From NCBI GenBank assembly GCA_037974665.1, contig CM075768.1:776501-840500 (forward strand): DNA of 64,000 nt, in the 5' to 3' direction. Each line of letters opens with the position of its first letter. Positions within the stretch are counted from its first letter, which is position 1. Below, piece by piece: positions 11,493 through 22,786 of the stretch. The DNA comes from Ehretia macrophylla (Eukaryota > Streptophyta > Magnoliopsida > Boraginales > Ehretiaceae). The notes beneath the pieces are model-generated. The model searched no databases. It had not been told where the DNA came from and saw only the letters and a list, made by a program, of their open reading frames with translations. The position numbers and the translations under genes were made by a program.

Positions 11493-13023
11493 ATCAACAC
11501 ACATTTCAACATGCTTTCAAAGTCGAGCCTACTCCACAAAAACCCAAATATCAACTACATAAACACTATCAAACAATTAAAGACAACACTTAGACATTTC
11601 AAAGAAAAACTATACAAACTTCTAAAATTCATAACTTACAATCTAGAAATCCAATAACCTCCAAACCACTTTCTATCACTCAACCACACATGCAACCACA
11701 TTAACCCCATCAAAACTCAACCAAAAGCCATCCAAAACAAGCCCAACAACCCTAATTTTGGCAATGCACAAGGCTGAATTTTTTGGACTTTTGCTACGAC
11801 ATCCTAATCAAAAATTTGGCATTACAACATTACTACCCCATTATTAACAAACTTTTAGAAGCAACAACCAATCAATTCCAACCACTACAACAACAATTAT
11901 TCAAGAAACAAGCCAAATTATCAATTAAATACCCGAAAAATAAAAATACATGTTACAACCATTTAAAATTGCTATAAACTTACAAAGTTAGTCTACAACT
12001 ACTAACTAGCAATAATCTAAAGACAATTTAATAAAACAACAACTAAATATTCAATATTAAAAAATTGACATAAGCTTTAAAATTATAATCTAATTTTCTC
12101 TCACCTTTGATCCCAAAAAATGTTAGAAATATGTATAATAGGTGCCTACCAAGAAATTTCAAGCTTCGAACGGAAGCAAATAGACTTGAATTGAGGTTTT
12201 TCCTTTGAAAAATGCTTTGAAAACCTTGAAAATATTTTTCCTCTTTCTCCCAATTCTCACGGCTGCAATGTGTGTGTAAATGTGGTGTTTTTCTTTGTTT
12301 TAATGTGTGTAGTCATCTTATAGGCAAAGTCAAAGCTTGCCAACTTGGTCAAAGTTGATAAAATTTGATATTTTAGTTGTTTTTAGTTGTTTTAGTAAAC
12401 AATAGTAATAATAATACTATCTAACTTATACTATATATTTAGTAGACTATATTTTTGAGGATCACTAATATTCATAAGCATATATTTACCTACGATTAAA
12501 ATAAAACGTTTATTTTTGCAAAAGACAATGAAAAACTCATATTATTTATTTTTTAAATGTTTTTTAAATGCATTTTTCAATTTTACCATTTTAAAAATGT
12601 TTAAGATGAAATACAATTTGTATTTAATATATAATAGGTCAACAAAAGTCAACACAAGAATTAAATGTAGCAGAAATGACTATTTTTGCTTAAAAACGTA
12701 CTTTTTTCGCTCGCAAAGTCTATTTAAATTCCTAATCAGTTTTAGAAATAATTTTTATTAAAATACAGGTCTATTAATAATGGAGGATTAGTATTTAAAA
12801 CGTTTAAATGACCTGTGTCAAAATTTTAGCGGATGTGCGCTTCAAACACTATTCACAAAAACCGACGATAAAATTTTCAATTCAGATTTTAATGAAATTT
12901 CATGAATGCTCACATATCATGAATTAGAAGTATTAATAACTTAATTAGCACATTTTAATTTATATAACACATAAACAAGTTAAAACATGTAATTGCAAAT
13001 ATGGCCAAATTCGGGGTCTCACA

Positions 13024-13108
13024 CTAGATGGCGATTTTGATGCTGTTTTAGCATGATTTCGTGTTTATTTTCGCTTGTGGATTATTGGTTGCCATTTATT
13101 GTTTATCA
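13024..13108 (+). repeat. Copia-1 3' LTR, last segment (boundary uncertain)
   Basis: Sequence resuming after the CTAGA duplication. A TTTATCA at about 13102-13108 is a possible LTR end, but no partner LTR or primer site confirms it. Confidence 0.4.
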
Positions 13109-13889
13109 AATATATGTAAACTAATATTAAATGTCTAGATGCCTTAGGATCCACATCCTTCAGCATGCACATGTGGTGCTGCAGGATGATTGGATAGTCC
13201 ATGTCATCAATCCTAGTCTTCTAATTTGAATTGGATGGTCTAAATTCAATCTTGAATAAAGACAAAAGAATCATAGCCATAAAGTGATGATAGTTGCTTT
13301 TTGCCAAGCGTCAAGAAAGACAAAAAGCTAACTTCTTGATTGTAATCATTACAATCCAAGGACATGCATGGCTTTGTTTGTTGTTGCAAGAAAGAAAGCA
13401 ATTTTGATTGGCTATTTATTATGCAAGATTAACATATAATATAGATTATATTATATTAAACAAAGATAAAACTTTATCTCTCTCTCCTTTCTATTTTTCG
13501 GCCAACAACGATAAGAAAGAGAAAAGATAATGTTAATCATTAGATTGTAATAATTACAATCTAATTACATGCATGGATTAATCCAAAATTACACTAAATC
13601 TCTCTTGAATTGATTGGGCAATTTGCATGTATTATATGATTATTATAATAGAGATTATAATAATATATTGAGGACAACATTCTTTTTCCTTGTAGTAGAC
13701 ACATACACGGCCAAAGCATAGAAAAAGAAGAAAATTGTCTTCATCTTCTTCATGTGATAATTGGCCATAGCTAGAGAAGATAGAAGCATTCTTCTTTTGC
13801 AAAATTAAACCACACACATAGCTTCAAATATCAAAACTATACTATAACATTTTGCTTTTGAGGATTGGTTGAGCTTTGGATGCTTGGTG
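13109..13889. repeat. Non-coding remnant, probably an older copia LTR
   Basis: No gene is seen. It shares pieces with the 3' half of the copia-2 LTR: TTTTTCGGCCAAC followed by an A/G-rich run (about 13493), CGGCCAAAGCAT (about 13709), and GGATGCTTG (about 13878). A diverged direct repeat with an inverted GATTGTAAT/ATTACAATC core and ACATGCATGG is found at about 13339-13372 and 13541-13575. Confidence 0.45.
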
Positions 13890-14971
13890 TGTAACACCCT
13901 GATCCCTCACGAGACCGGAGCCCCGACCCAAAACCCAAGGTCACAAAAAATGAGAAAAAATGAACGAAGTCTCTCCTATTTATAGGACAATCCAAAACCT
14001 ATACACAAAAATTATAATGTCAAAACCATAATCCAACCTCCTCCATAATTCCTAACCTCCAATTTCATAACACTCATCAACTCCCAAGGCCATCCGAGCC
14101 TTACAATCAAGATAAAATAAGGCATACAAGCATGCATTGACAAAAGCTATTGAAATTCTCTATTTGAAATCCGTTATCTTACCACTCTAATCTTATCTAT
14201 CTAACTTTCTTATAATTTAAGTCATCAATCATTTTCCCTTAAATCCCACACAAGCATGCAAGTTAAACTTAGACAATAAAGTAAAACATTACAATTATTA
14301 CATGTCCTCTACAACTATCTGATTATACAAATCTTTTAACGCATATTACAATCCTTTAGACAACACAAATACATACAACTTTGTAATAACAATATATTTT
14401 ACATCATAACACATTAAACACTCAACCACAGCTACATGCAAGCAATGAAACCTCCAAACTTCCTCTCGGAACCCAGTCTTCCTTACTTGGAAAATGTTAA
14501 AAAGGAAGGGTGAGCATATAATACATGTATACTCAGTAAGGGAGAGAAACAAGTAACCGGGGGCTTTCAAAAATGTTTTCGTGCAATGCTACAACTACCA
14601 CAAGAAATAGTAACTATACAAATAAAGAAACAATTAAACAATAGAATACTACATACCTTAGAAAAGATACGATTGGTAACCCTTATCATTCCATTCCTTA
14701 ATTCACCAACCACGAGCCATGATCTACGATATCGATATGTCGGCAACCCAAACACCAATGGGTACTCCGGATGTACCCAATACCTACGACCCAATACCCC
14801 CTACCAATCTTCAGACCAGGCGAGTGATGGAATAGCAGACGGAGCTAAGGCAACCAACACTGGCAAGCCCGATGCTGCCCAGCGAGGCCATCGCATCTGC
14901 TGCAACAATGAGGTTATGCAACCATCGAAACGATACAATAACACACACAAGCAATTAACAAATATAATCAT
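13890..14971 (-). repeat. Gypsy LTR fragment (B/C type), minus strand, 3' part only
   Basis: The minus strand ends GGGATCAGGGTGTTACA at 13890, and the fragment carries hairpin 2 (14513-14533). Copia-2 interrupts it at 14972, so only the last 1.08 kb is here and the rest is not found in the window. Confidence 0.8.
14513..14533 (-). other. Conserved LTR hairpin 2
   Basis: Minus strand: TTACTG, then AGTATA, loop, TATGCT, CACCC. Stem pairing is kept with one G.T wobble. Confidence 0.5.
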
Positions 14972-15968
14972 TGTTGGAGATATGCCCTAATGCTATAAAT
15001 TTAGATGACCTATTTTAGGAATATTTTGGCATTAACTTGTACCTAATGGCAATTACGTCTATATGTTTGTTTATATATTGACTTGTTTGTGACATTCATA
15101 TTCTCCGTCATTCCCATTATATGAATGTGCCCTTAATGTTTTTCGGAGAAGAAATATATTCTAAAAGTGTTTAGAATACGATGACATATTTCTTCGATAT
15201 GATAAACATTCAAATTGATTCATAGTTCTCAGATTATTTGACTGGGAATAGAATAATCAAGCATGGGCTATCATATGTAAGTTACCTTTGATTTACTTAG
15301 AGATGTAAATGATAAAGGATGGTGAGCCTTGTGCCATAACAGCATAGGGATGCGACTAACTTACATATAGGTGATTGTTAGTTGAGCGAATCACTGAATG
15401 TGACAAGAATGACTAAAACTACATGACTTTGGATTAATAGTTTGTCATTCATTGCGAATTGTGCAAATTAATCCTTTGACTTGAGAAATTACGGTTGTCG
15501 GTTATATCAGGGGCTAAATACCACATTTGGAAAATACTCGTCTTCCAAAAGGTCGGTTATAGCCTTTCGTATTTTAGTTTTGTGGTATGAACTGATAGGT
15601 AATTATCAAGATAGGATCCGTTAACCTCCGACGTGAGACGATGTCCTATGTGATCTTATTTCAGTTGTTGAATGAGGAAGTCCTCGGCCGGGGCACATAA
15701 TAGATGGAATGATGGAAAGGGTTCCATAGGTCTCATATCTCATTCCACCTAATAGATCTATGCATAGAATCGTTTAGTGGACTTAATCATATTATGGTCC
15801 CCACAACGATCGGGACATATTTAATGGAAGGATCAGACTGCACGCTAATTCGCGACTATAAATAGATTCATAAGAGTTGGACTTCATTACCGTACAAATT
15901 GTCACGATGCGCGTATGTTGCTAGACGTAACTCTTGAACGTGAGGGTATTCCGGAGAATGACGGAGAC
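14972..15968 (+). repeat. Copia-2 5' LTR, first segment (997 bp)
   Basis: From the TGTTGGAGATATGCCC start to the family-C insertion site; the last five bases, GAGAC, are the target duplication. Non-coding U3-type sequence. Confidence 0.8.
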
Positions 15969-18407
15969 TGTGATACTCCGAACCCTGCATATAGAGAATA
16001 ATACTTGTTTGCATTTAATTAGGTTCTATCTTGAATGCCATCAAAGAATTATGTGTTTACCTTAATGAATTCATTCATTTTTAGAACTATTTCATAATTC
16101 TTCAAAATATTCAAATAATAGTTAAATTAATTATTTAAAATGAATATTAGCTAACTTATTAATTATAATACTCGGTTTCATTTTCTTGACTATATTTACT
16201 TTGTTTCAACTAATTGAGAAAGTAGCCCCAAGCTCGGAACATTAAAATTTTCTATTTCTTTTTCTGAATTTCATATTTTTCCCTTAATACTTGCTATTTT
16301 AGATGCATACATTCATTGAGTTTGCGTGCATAGCATATCGGGAACAATGGAAAAAAATTCATTAGTGAGCTTAATTAAATAGTGAAAGATTCAGCATTTT
16401 AGTTTTGTATTTTGCTTTGTTTTTGAATTCATTTGACCACCTAACCAAGTTACTTGATCCAATAACCCAACCCATTGACCCATTGACCCAACTTAAACTC
16501 TTATAACCTAAAATCTCTAAAAAAAAGCTCAAAAAGGGTCAAAAAATTTGTCAAACCCCCATATATGGGAATAATGTTTTTTTTTTCTTGTAAAATTGCT
16601 ATAGTTGGCCATTGCCATCCATTCTAAGCTTGAATCTTGAGTTCTTGAACATGTTTAAGCCTTCTTCAAGCTTATTTAGCCTTGTGTGGTAAGAATTTCA
16701 TCTTATTTTTGTATTTAAAAGTTTTGCACCTAAACTTTATTTTTAGGATTTGTTGAGATAATTCTTGGTTATGCTTAAATTACTCTTATTTATGATCATA
16801 GAGCACACTTTTGTGGTTAGATAACATTTTGAATGGTTGAAAATAGAGTTGGAGCTTTGGAGAAGATGATAAATAGTAAATTTCAAAACTTTTGAGGTTT
16901 TGGTGGATTTTGTGTTATGAGATTGAATTAATGGTTTCTATAGGTTCTAATGAGCATGGATTAATGATTGTATATGATTGGTTTGCTTGGAATTGGATTA
17001 AATTTGCATAAATAGCTTAGTTTACAATGGGGTTTTGGGTGTAAAGTGAATCCGGGTTGATTTGAGTGATATATTTAGTGTCTTTTGGGTGAAGAGGTGT
17101 TAAATGTCCAGTTATGTCACATAATTGAACATCGGTTAAGGTACTTGTAGTTAAAACGTATAAAGGGGATTTCAGGGCTTTTGAAGTAATTGCAGTTTAA
17201 AGTGTGGTTTCATGGTTCTAAATGGTGCCATAAAGTGTATTTAGAAGTATAGTATAGTTGGTTTAAGAATTGGAAAACTTGTAGTTAATATTTTCCTTGA
17301 ATTGAGTGTTGAGTTAAAGGGGAGTTTGGAACAAAATGTTGAATTTGACTTGTTTGAATAGGTAGTTAGTCTTAGATATGCTAGGAAGCGTTTAAAATGT
17401 GGTTATGGCATGGTTTGACTAATTGGATTAGGTAGTTGTAGTTAAAATAACCTAAAGGGCTTTTTGGTATTTTTGGGTTAACATAATTAAAAATGTGATT
17501 TCGTGGCATTAGTGTACATCATAAAGTGGTTTGAGTAGTTTAGTAAAGTTAAATTGCGGGTTCCATGTCTTGCGTGAGGTTTAGAACCTAATTAGTAAGC
17601 GTTGGAATAGTAATTTGTTAGATTCTTGTGAATTGTTTGAACTTGTTACATGACTAACTAGTGAATTGCTATAGTTGTTACACTTGATTTTTAATTGAGT
17701 TATATATGTTGTATTTGGGTGAATAAGCATGATAATGATTCTTAGATCATGTTATAGTTGAATTATGTTAAGTGTTAAGTGTAGTCGTCTTGATTGAATG
17801 CTTAATTTGATATTCCTTTGTAAAATAAATGAAGTTGTATTAGTTAGGTAGTTTAACTTGTTAAATGTTAATGTAGTTAATGTCCTTGGCAAGATTAAAG
17901 AAGTGTTTTAAAGATACTTGCGTGATTATTTGGGCTAGGTGACAATATGAATTATGTAACTAATTGTATATAATTTCTTTTGCTAAGAATTGAATTGTAT
18001 AATAGCTAAATTGGCATTGGCATAACTAATTGTTAAAGTGTTAGGTTAATTTACTTGCATAGTACATTGTCGGAATATGTTGTATCTTGTTTATATTGTT
18101 GTACTATTCTTATTACTTATTAGTGTCTTATAATTGGTTAGCTAAGAGTCTAATTAAGACTTGAATATTTGACTACTTGGCTTGTGTTTTAAATTAAAGT
18201 ATATAAAATGTATCTAGGGCACACATGTTAACTTGTTTTAAAGTGATAATTGAAGAGGAATTGATGCAATTGGAGGGGATTCTTGGCCTTCTGGAGGTGA
18301 GAGAGTCTTCATCCTTATATGCATAATAGTATATTTTCTTGTTTATAGATTATGTGATGTAGTATAATTGTTAAAGTAGTGTGCGTTTATTGATTATGTA
18401 TTATGTG

Positions 18408-18435
18408 TGAGTGCAACCTACTTTGTTGTTCCACC
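18408..18435 (+). other. LTR hairpin 1, partly decayed
   Basis: The loop CCTACTTTG is kept, with CAAC/GTTG at its base. The outer pairs are mismatched compared with the second LTR. Confidence 0.5.
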
Positions 18436-18876
18436 TAAGGTTATTGCTTTATATTACTGTTATATTGTCATTGGTTTGAGTGCGTTGCGTAGTGATTGTG
18501 TAACCATAGTGTCAGGGGCGGATGTATTAGATATTGGCTAGGCGGTAGCAGGCTTGCTAGTGGATATTCGATCTTCGTGCTCGAGTCCTTCACTAGCCTG
18601 GTTTGGAGATCGTTAGGGGGTGTTGGGTCGTAGGATTTTTGGGGTACATTTGGAGTACACCCTGGTCTATTATTGCTTGATCGAGGTTCGTGAATCAAGG
18701 ATCGTTGTTCAAGAATTGGAGTGATAAGGGTTATCGATCGTATCCTTTTTCAATGTGTGGTATCATATTGCTTATTTGACATGTTAATTGTTTAATGGTT
18801 TTACATGTACATAACTGTTGCATTGTACGAATTCCCTTATAAATGCTTCCTGTATAATGTTGCCCTCTCTCACTGG

Positions 18877-18894
18877 GTATACATAATTGTATAC
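18877..18894 (+). other. Conserved LTR hairpin 2
   Basis: CACTGG, then GTATAC, loop ATAATT, GTATAC, TCACTCC. Downstream TTTCAGGTATT. Confidence 0.6.
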
Positions 18895-19036
18895 TCACTC
18901 CTCGTTACACACCTTTCAGGTATTGCAGTATTAGAAGGAATATTCGTGCTTGTGGTGCTTGGCCTTTGCTTGAGAGTCAATGTGTTGTATGGCTTGGGTT
19001 GTAAAGATGTTACTTTAGAGTCATATGTATTCAATG

Positions 19037-19042
19037 AATAAA
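19037..19042 (+). promoter_or_regulatory. Candidate polyadenylation signal AATAAA in family-C LTR1
   Basis: AATAAA about 360 bases before the LTR end. It is also present at the matching place in LTR2 (29325-29330). Inferred from sequence only. Confidence 0.35.
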
Positions 19043-19398
19043 GAAATATAATTTAAGTTTAATTAGATCATTAGAGTGGTATGATAACCTAGTTTATGTA
19101 ATAGGTTAGTATTATTTCATTTCAAATCATGAGCGTGCTTGTCTAAAGGAAAAGAGCTAGGATAGCCTTTGAATTTGGAAAATGTATAATTGATTGCGTT
19201 TGTTTGTTGAGAACCAAGGCTTGGATGGCCTTGAGGAGTTGTTAAATGTGTTGGACACGATGCTGGTCCATTTATATTCTGTTTACAGGTTTTGGTTTGT
19301 CCTATAAATAGGGGAGACTTCGTCCGTCTTCCCTTATTTTTCATGACCTTAGGTATTGAATCGGGGCTTCGGTCTCATTAGGGATCGGGGTGTTACAG

Positions 19399-19801
19399 TT
19401 GGTATCAGAGTTTAGTTAGCTCTTAGCTGGGACAGGGTCCTCGGTCTGTAAGGTAGTAACCCTCGAGTGCGTATATGTGAAGTGTATTTTGATTAGGTGT
19501 GTGCTTTTATGAAAGTCTAGCGTGTTTTACATGAAAATGTGTGCTTACGTGATTTACTGTGCCAACGTGATGAAGGTGCATATATGCAATTGTGTGGTTA
19601 TATGCGCATCTAAATATGTGATATGTGTATTATGTGACTTTGTACACATTTATGTGACCTTTTCGTGCAATGAGTGAACCCTATGTGGTATGTTTATTTA
19701 TGCGAATAATTATGGATCTAAGTAATTTCTTAATTGTTCACTTGCCCTGGTTACATATAGTATTAATTATTAAGTACTTATCTTATGTGAAACCCACTGC
19801 A
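19399..19801 (+). other. Family-C leader with primer-binding site (19401-19412)
   Basis: TGGTATCAGAGT, one base different from the tRNA-Met site, begins two bases inside LTR1. The rest is a non-coding leader with short TATGTGA-type repeats. No open frame of note. Confidence 0.8.
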
Positions 19802-21180
19802 TGTGAAACCCCACTTTTCTATCCTGTCTCGTTTTGCGTGTTTAATCTCGTTTAGCGTGAAATGACTTGTCTATGTGCTATATGACTTAGAATGTGATAA
19901 TTTTGATGTTAATACTCCTAGAACATACTAAATGTGCATACATGAAATTTTCATAAAAAACGGAGTCAGAAATTTTATCGTCGACTTTTAGTGAATAGTG
20001 TTTTCGAAACACGTCCGCTAAAATTTTGAAACTAGTCTTTTTAACCCTTCTAGACCTAGTCCACGGACTTTAATAGACATGTGTTTGATTAAAACGGTTT
20101 TAAAATCGGCTTAGGAATTTATTAGGGTTTTTACACCGACTTTTGCGAAAATCGAGTTTTAAGCCGACTCGGGTGAAATTGTTTGATTGTAAAACTTCTT
20201 GTCACCTAGAAATAAATTATTTGAGATAGTTTAAGTGTTAATTTAATAGTTGAGCAAGAAATACTCAAGAATTGAATTAAAAGACTAAAAATACAATTAA
20301 AAGACTAATTTAAACTAACTTTTATTTTATTTAAATGTTGACCAATATGCATATATCACCAACACACATTACAATAGTACAAAAACACACTAAAAAACAC
20401 CTAGATGGCCGAGAGTTTCATGGGAGAATAAGCCAAGCTTTTCAACAAGTTTTCAAAGCAAATTTTCAAAGAAAAACCTAGTTTTTGTCCGTAGAACTTC
20501 GTGCCGAGTTGGATTCCGCTTATTGGGCATGCATTGCACACATTTCTAGGCTTATATCGCATCTAAGGTGAGAGAAAAATTCTAAATCTCAAAACTCATA
20601 TTTTGTGTTTATGCGTATAAATAATTATTGAACCGTTAGAATGTTAATTTGAAGTTAGATTATTGCTCCATGCATGCTAGGGATCGTTTATATGTATTCA
20701 TACGAGATTTGAACTGTTGTAGCATAATTATTTATTTTCGGGTATTTAAAGTTGATTAATTTGCTAAATGTTGATTATCTTGAGTTGTATTGGTTGAAAT
20801 CGATTACCGTCGATTTCTAAAAGTTTGTTAATTACGTGGTAGCGCCGTTGTAATGCCGAATTTTCGATTGTGAGGTTGGTGCTAAAATCCAAAAATTTCA
20901 GCCATGACACACTAGGGTTTTAGGGTTATTGGGCATGATTTGGATGTGTTTTGGTTGGTTTTCAAGGGGGCTAATGTAGTTGATTGAATGGGTGAGTGAT
21001 AGAAACTGATTTGGAGTTGTTTGGATTAGTAGAATGTAGGTTATAAATATTTGAAGTTTAGGTTGTCTTTCTTTAAAATGTTAAATTATGCCTTTAGTTG
21101 ATTGGGTGTGGTTTGAGTGATTGAATTGTGAGATGATGGTAGGTAAACTAGGATTTGATTGTGTGTTTAATGCATGTTCG

Positions 21181-21207
21181 GTTGGATGGCCTACTTTGTC
21201 ATCTAAC
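21181..21207 (+). other. Conserved LTR hairpin 1
   Basis: GTTGGATG, loop GCCTACTTTGT, CATCTAAC. All pairs are kept, one of them G.T. Confidence 0.65.
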
Positions 21208-21692
21208 TTAGTTATTTGTTGTTAAATTGATTATTGATGTTATTATGATGATAATATGATTATTGATTGATTATTGATTGATGATTGATGTCGGGAGTAG
21301 GCAGTTCTGCTAGGTTGTCCTCCTGTGAATGATTGATATTTATTATTATTGCTGAGTCTTTGGTATGTGTTTGCCACCTCTCGGGCAGCATCAGGCTGTC
21401 GGGTTGATAACGGCATGACTACCAGAGACTGCCTACAGCTCGCATGACGGAGGTGTCATAGAGGGAGAGGTTATTGGGGTACCTCGGGTGCGTGAGTTTA
21501 TGGGAGTCACAAGAAGGCTGTTATGATCGTGATGACGTTTGGAGCTACACCAACTAGTGTATCCTTTATTGAATGGTCATCATAGATTATGTGATGATAG
21601 TATTATTGATGTTATTGTGTGTTTACTTGCTCAAAGGATTAATTCCAAGGAGTATAGTGAATACTGTTAGAGATCTATCAAATCCTCACTGG

Positions 21693-21709
21693 GCTTATTT
21701 TATATAAGC
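21693..21709 (+). other. Conserved LTR hairpin 2, includes TATATAAG
   Basis: GCTTAT, loop, ATAAGC between CACTGG and TCACTC. TATATAAG (21701-21708) also resembles a TATA box, an alternative reading. B and C LTRs keep the hairpin without the TATA sequence. Confidence 0.55.
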
Positions 21710-22249
21710 TCACTCTCTATTATTGCATGCTTACAGGTGTTCTTTCGCAAGACTACGGGTACGTGCCTCCTGAAGTGGAAAATGTGGAAAATGTGCCTTA
21801 CGTGGATGAGTCTTTTGTTCCGGAGTCTTATCCTTGATGTTGTACTGTTTTACTATCTTGTATATTATCTAGTTGACTTTTATATGCTTTGTAGTTCATA
21901 ATGTAAAAGATGTTGAAAAGATAATGAATTAGTTGATGCTATCTTAGTAGTCTTTCTTTTGTCTTGGTTTAGGTTGCTAGGTTGGTATCAATATGTTTTG
22001 TAATGTACATTAAAGTTCATGTAATATGTTGGAACGGAGGCGTATAACAAAGGATGATTATGGTGTAATATGGTTATGTTGTATGTTGTTATTTTATTGA
22101 AGAGTTGTTTATTGTATGGTTATGGAGTTGATATATGATGTTCTAATGAGGTTGGTTTAGAGCCTCGGTATCCTATTTACTGTCGTTATACCGCTGAAAT
22201 TTCGTTGCGTCCTGACTGATCGTAGGTGGGGTCGAGTTGGGGCGTGACA

Positions 22250-22786
22250 CTGCATACATGCATTACCCTTGAAAATAGTAAGTAAACATCCTTCCCTATA
22301 AAGAGAAGATTAGTTGCAACTTACTTGAAGAAGTGGACCAACGGAAGGAGGGAACAATTGATCAAATGCTTATCAGGGTTCATAATTGGTATTTTTCTTG
22401 TCTGTTCATACTCGGCATTGGGAGTAGACTCTGGGAATTCTAATGCGGGTTTTCTTTGTTCTTCTTGGCGTTCTTTCTCAGCATTTATATATGAAGGCCC
22501 TTCTTCAGAATTCTTGCTTGGAATTAATTTGGTATTTTCTATGAACTTCTTATATAACAAGCATATTGAGGATTCTTATATGGTGTTCATAATTAGAGGG
22601 ATTCTTATTCGGACTTCTGGATTGACATTCTTATTCGGAGCCTTTATTTGACATTCTTAATCGAGATTTCCATTGAAATTTTCTTGGAGTTCATCTTGTT
22701 TATCTGGAATGAGTTATCATAGTTGATGTGGGATTCTTTTAAGAACAAGGAATTGGGAGGATGCAATTGTTTTAAGGGGTGAAGGA
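22250..22786 (+). other. Family-C internal 3' part: ATTCTTATTCGG-type repeat domain and polypurine tract
   Basis: After the CTGCA duplication the internal region continues with a low-complexity stretch of degenerate TTCTTATTCGG units (about 22400-22680). It then reads CAATTGTTTTAAGGGGTGAAGGA, written here as a description of 22764-22786, ending at LTR2. The purine tract is 22774-22786. The 108-codon open frame at 22325-22651 is a by-product of the repeats. Confidence 0.75.

Larger units (their letters stand above)
10361..13023 (-). repeat. Solo LTR, family-A-like gypsy, minus strand (2663 bp)
   Basis: On the minus strand it starts TGTGAGACCCCG and ends GGGGCGTGGCA. It has an exact 5-bp duplication, CTAGA at 10356-10360 and 13024-13028, and no internal domain: a solo LTR. 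It is more diverged than the other A copies. It holds hairpin 2 (10920-10939) and hairpin 1 (11467-11492, with a G.T pair). Confidence 0.93.
4303..13108 (+). mobile_element. Ty1/copia retrotransposon copia-1 (3' part), with two nested solo LTRs
   Basis: The copia parts are 4303-4349 (RT), 7651-8635 (RT to RNase H), a polypurine tract at 8653-8666, and the 3' LTR at 8667-10360 plus 13024 onward. The 5' part lies left of the family-A insertion, off the window. The right LTR boundary near 13108 (ending TTTATCA) is a guess; no second LTR is present to fix it. Confidence 0.75.
15969..19398 (+). repeat. 5' LTR of family C (3430 bp)
   Basis: Starts TGTGATACTCCGAACCC and ends GATCGGGGTGTTACA. Hairpin 1 is degraded at 18408-18435, the palindrome is degraded at about 18491, and hairpin 2 is perfect at 18877-18894. 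AATAAA at 19037-19042. Confidence 0.92.
19802..22249 (+). repeat. Solo LTR of gypsy family A (2448 bp)
   Basis: Starts TGTGAAACCCCAC and ends GGGGCGTGACA. It has an exact CTGCA duplication (19797-19801 and 22250-22254). It is inserted in the family-C internal region and has no internal domain of its own. Hairpin 1 at 21181-21207 and hairpin 2 at 21693-21709. Confidence 0.95.

Noticed and set aside
13109-13889. Possible host gene or MITE between the two LTR blocks
   Set aside because: No open frame, no terminal inverted repeats with a TA or 8-bp duplication; pieces match the copia-2 LTR instead.
22325-22651. 108-codon open frame with a membrane-like stretch in element C
   Set aside because: Same repeat domain in a coding-free element, and an equally long antisense frame overlaps it.
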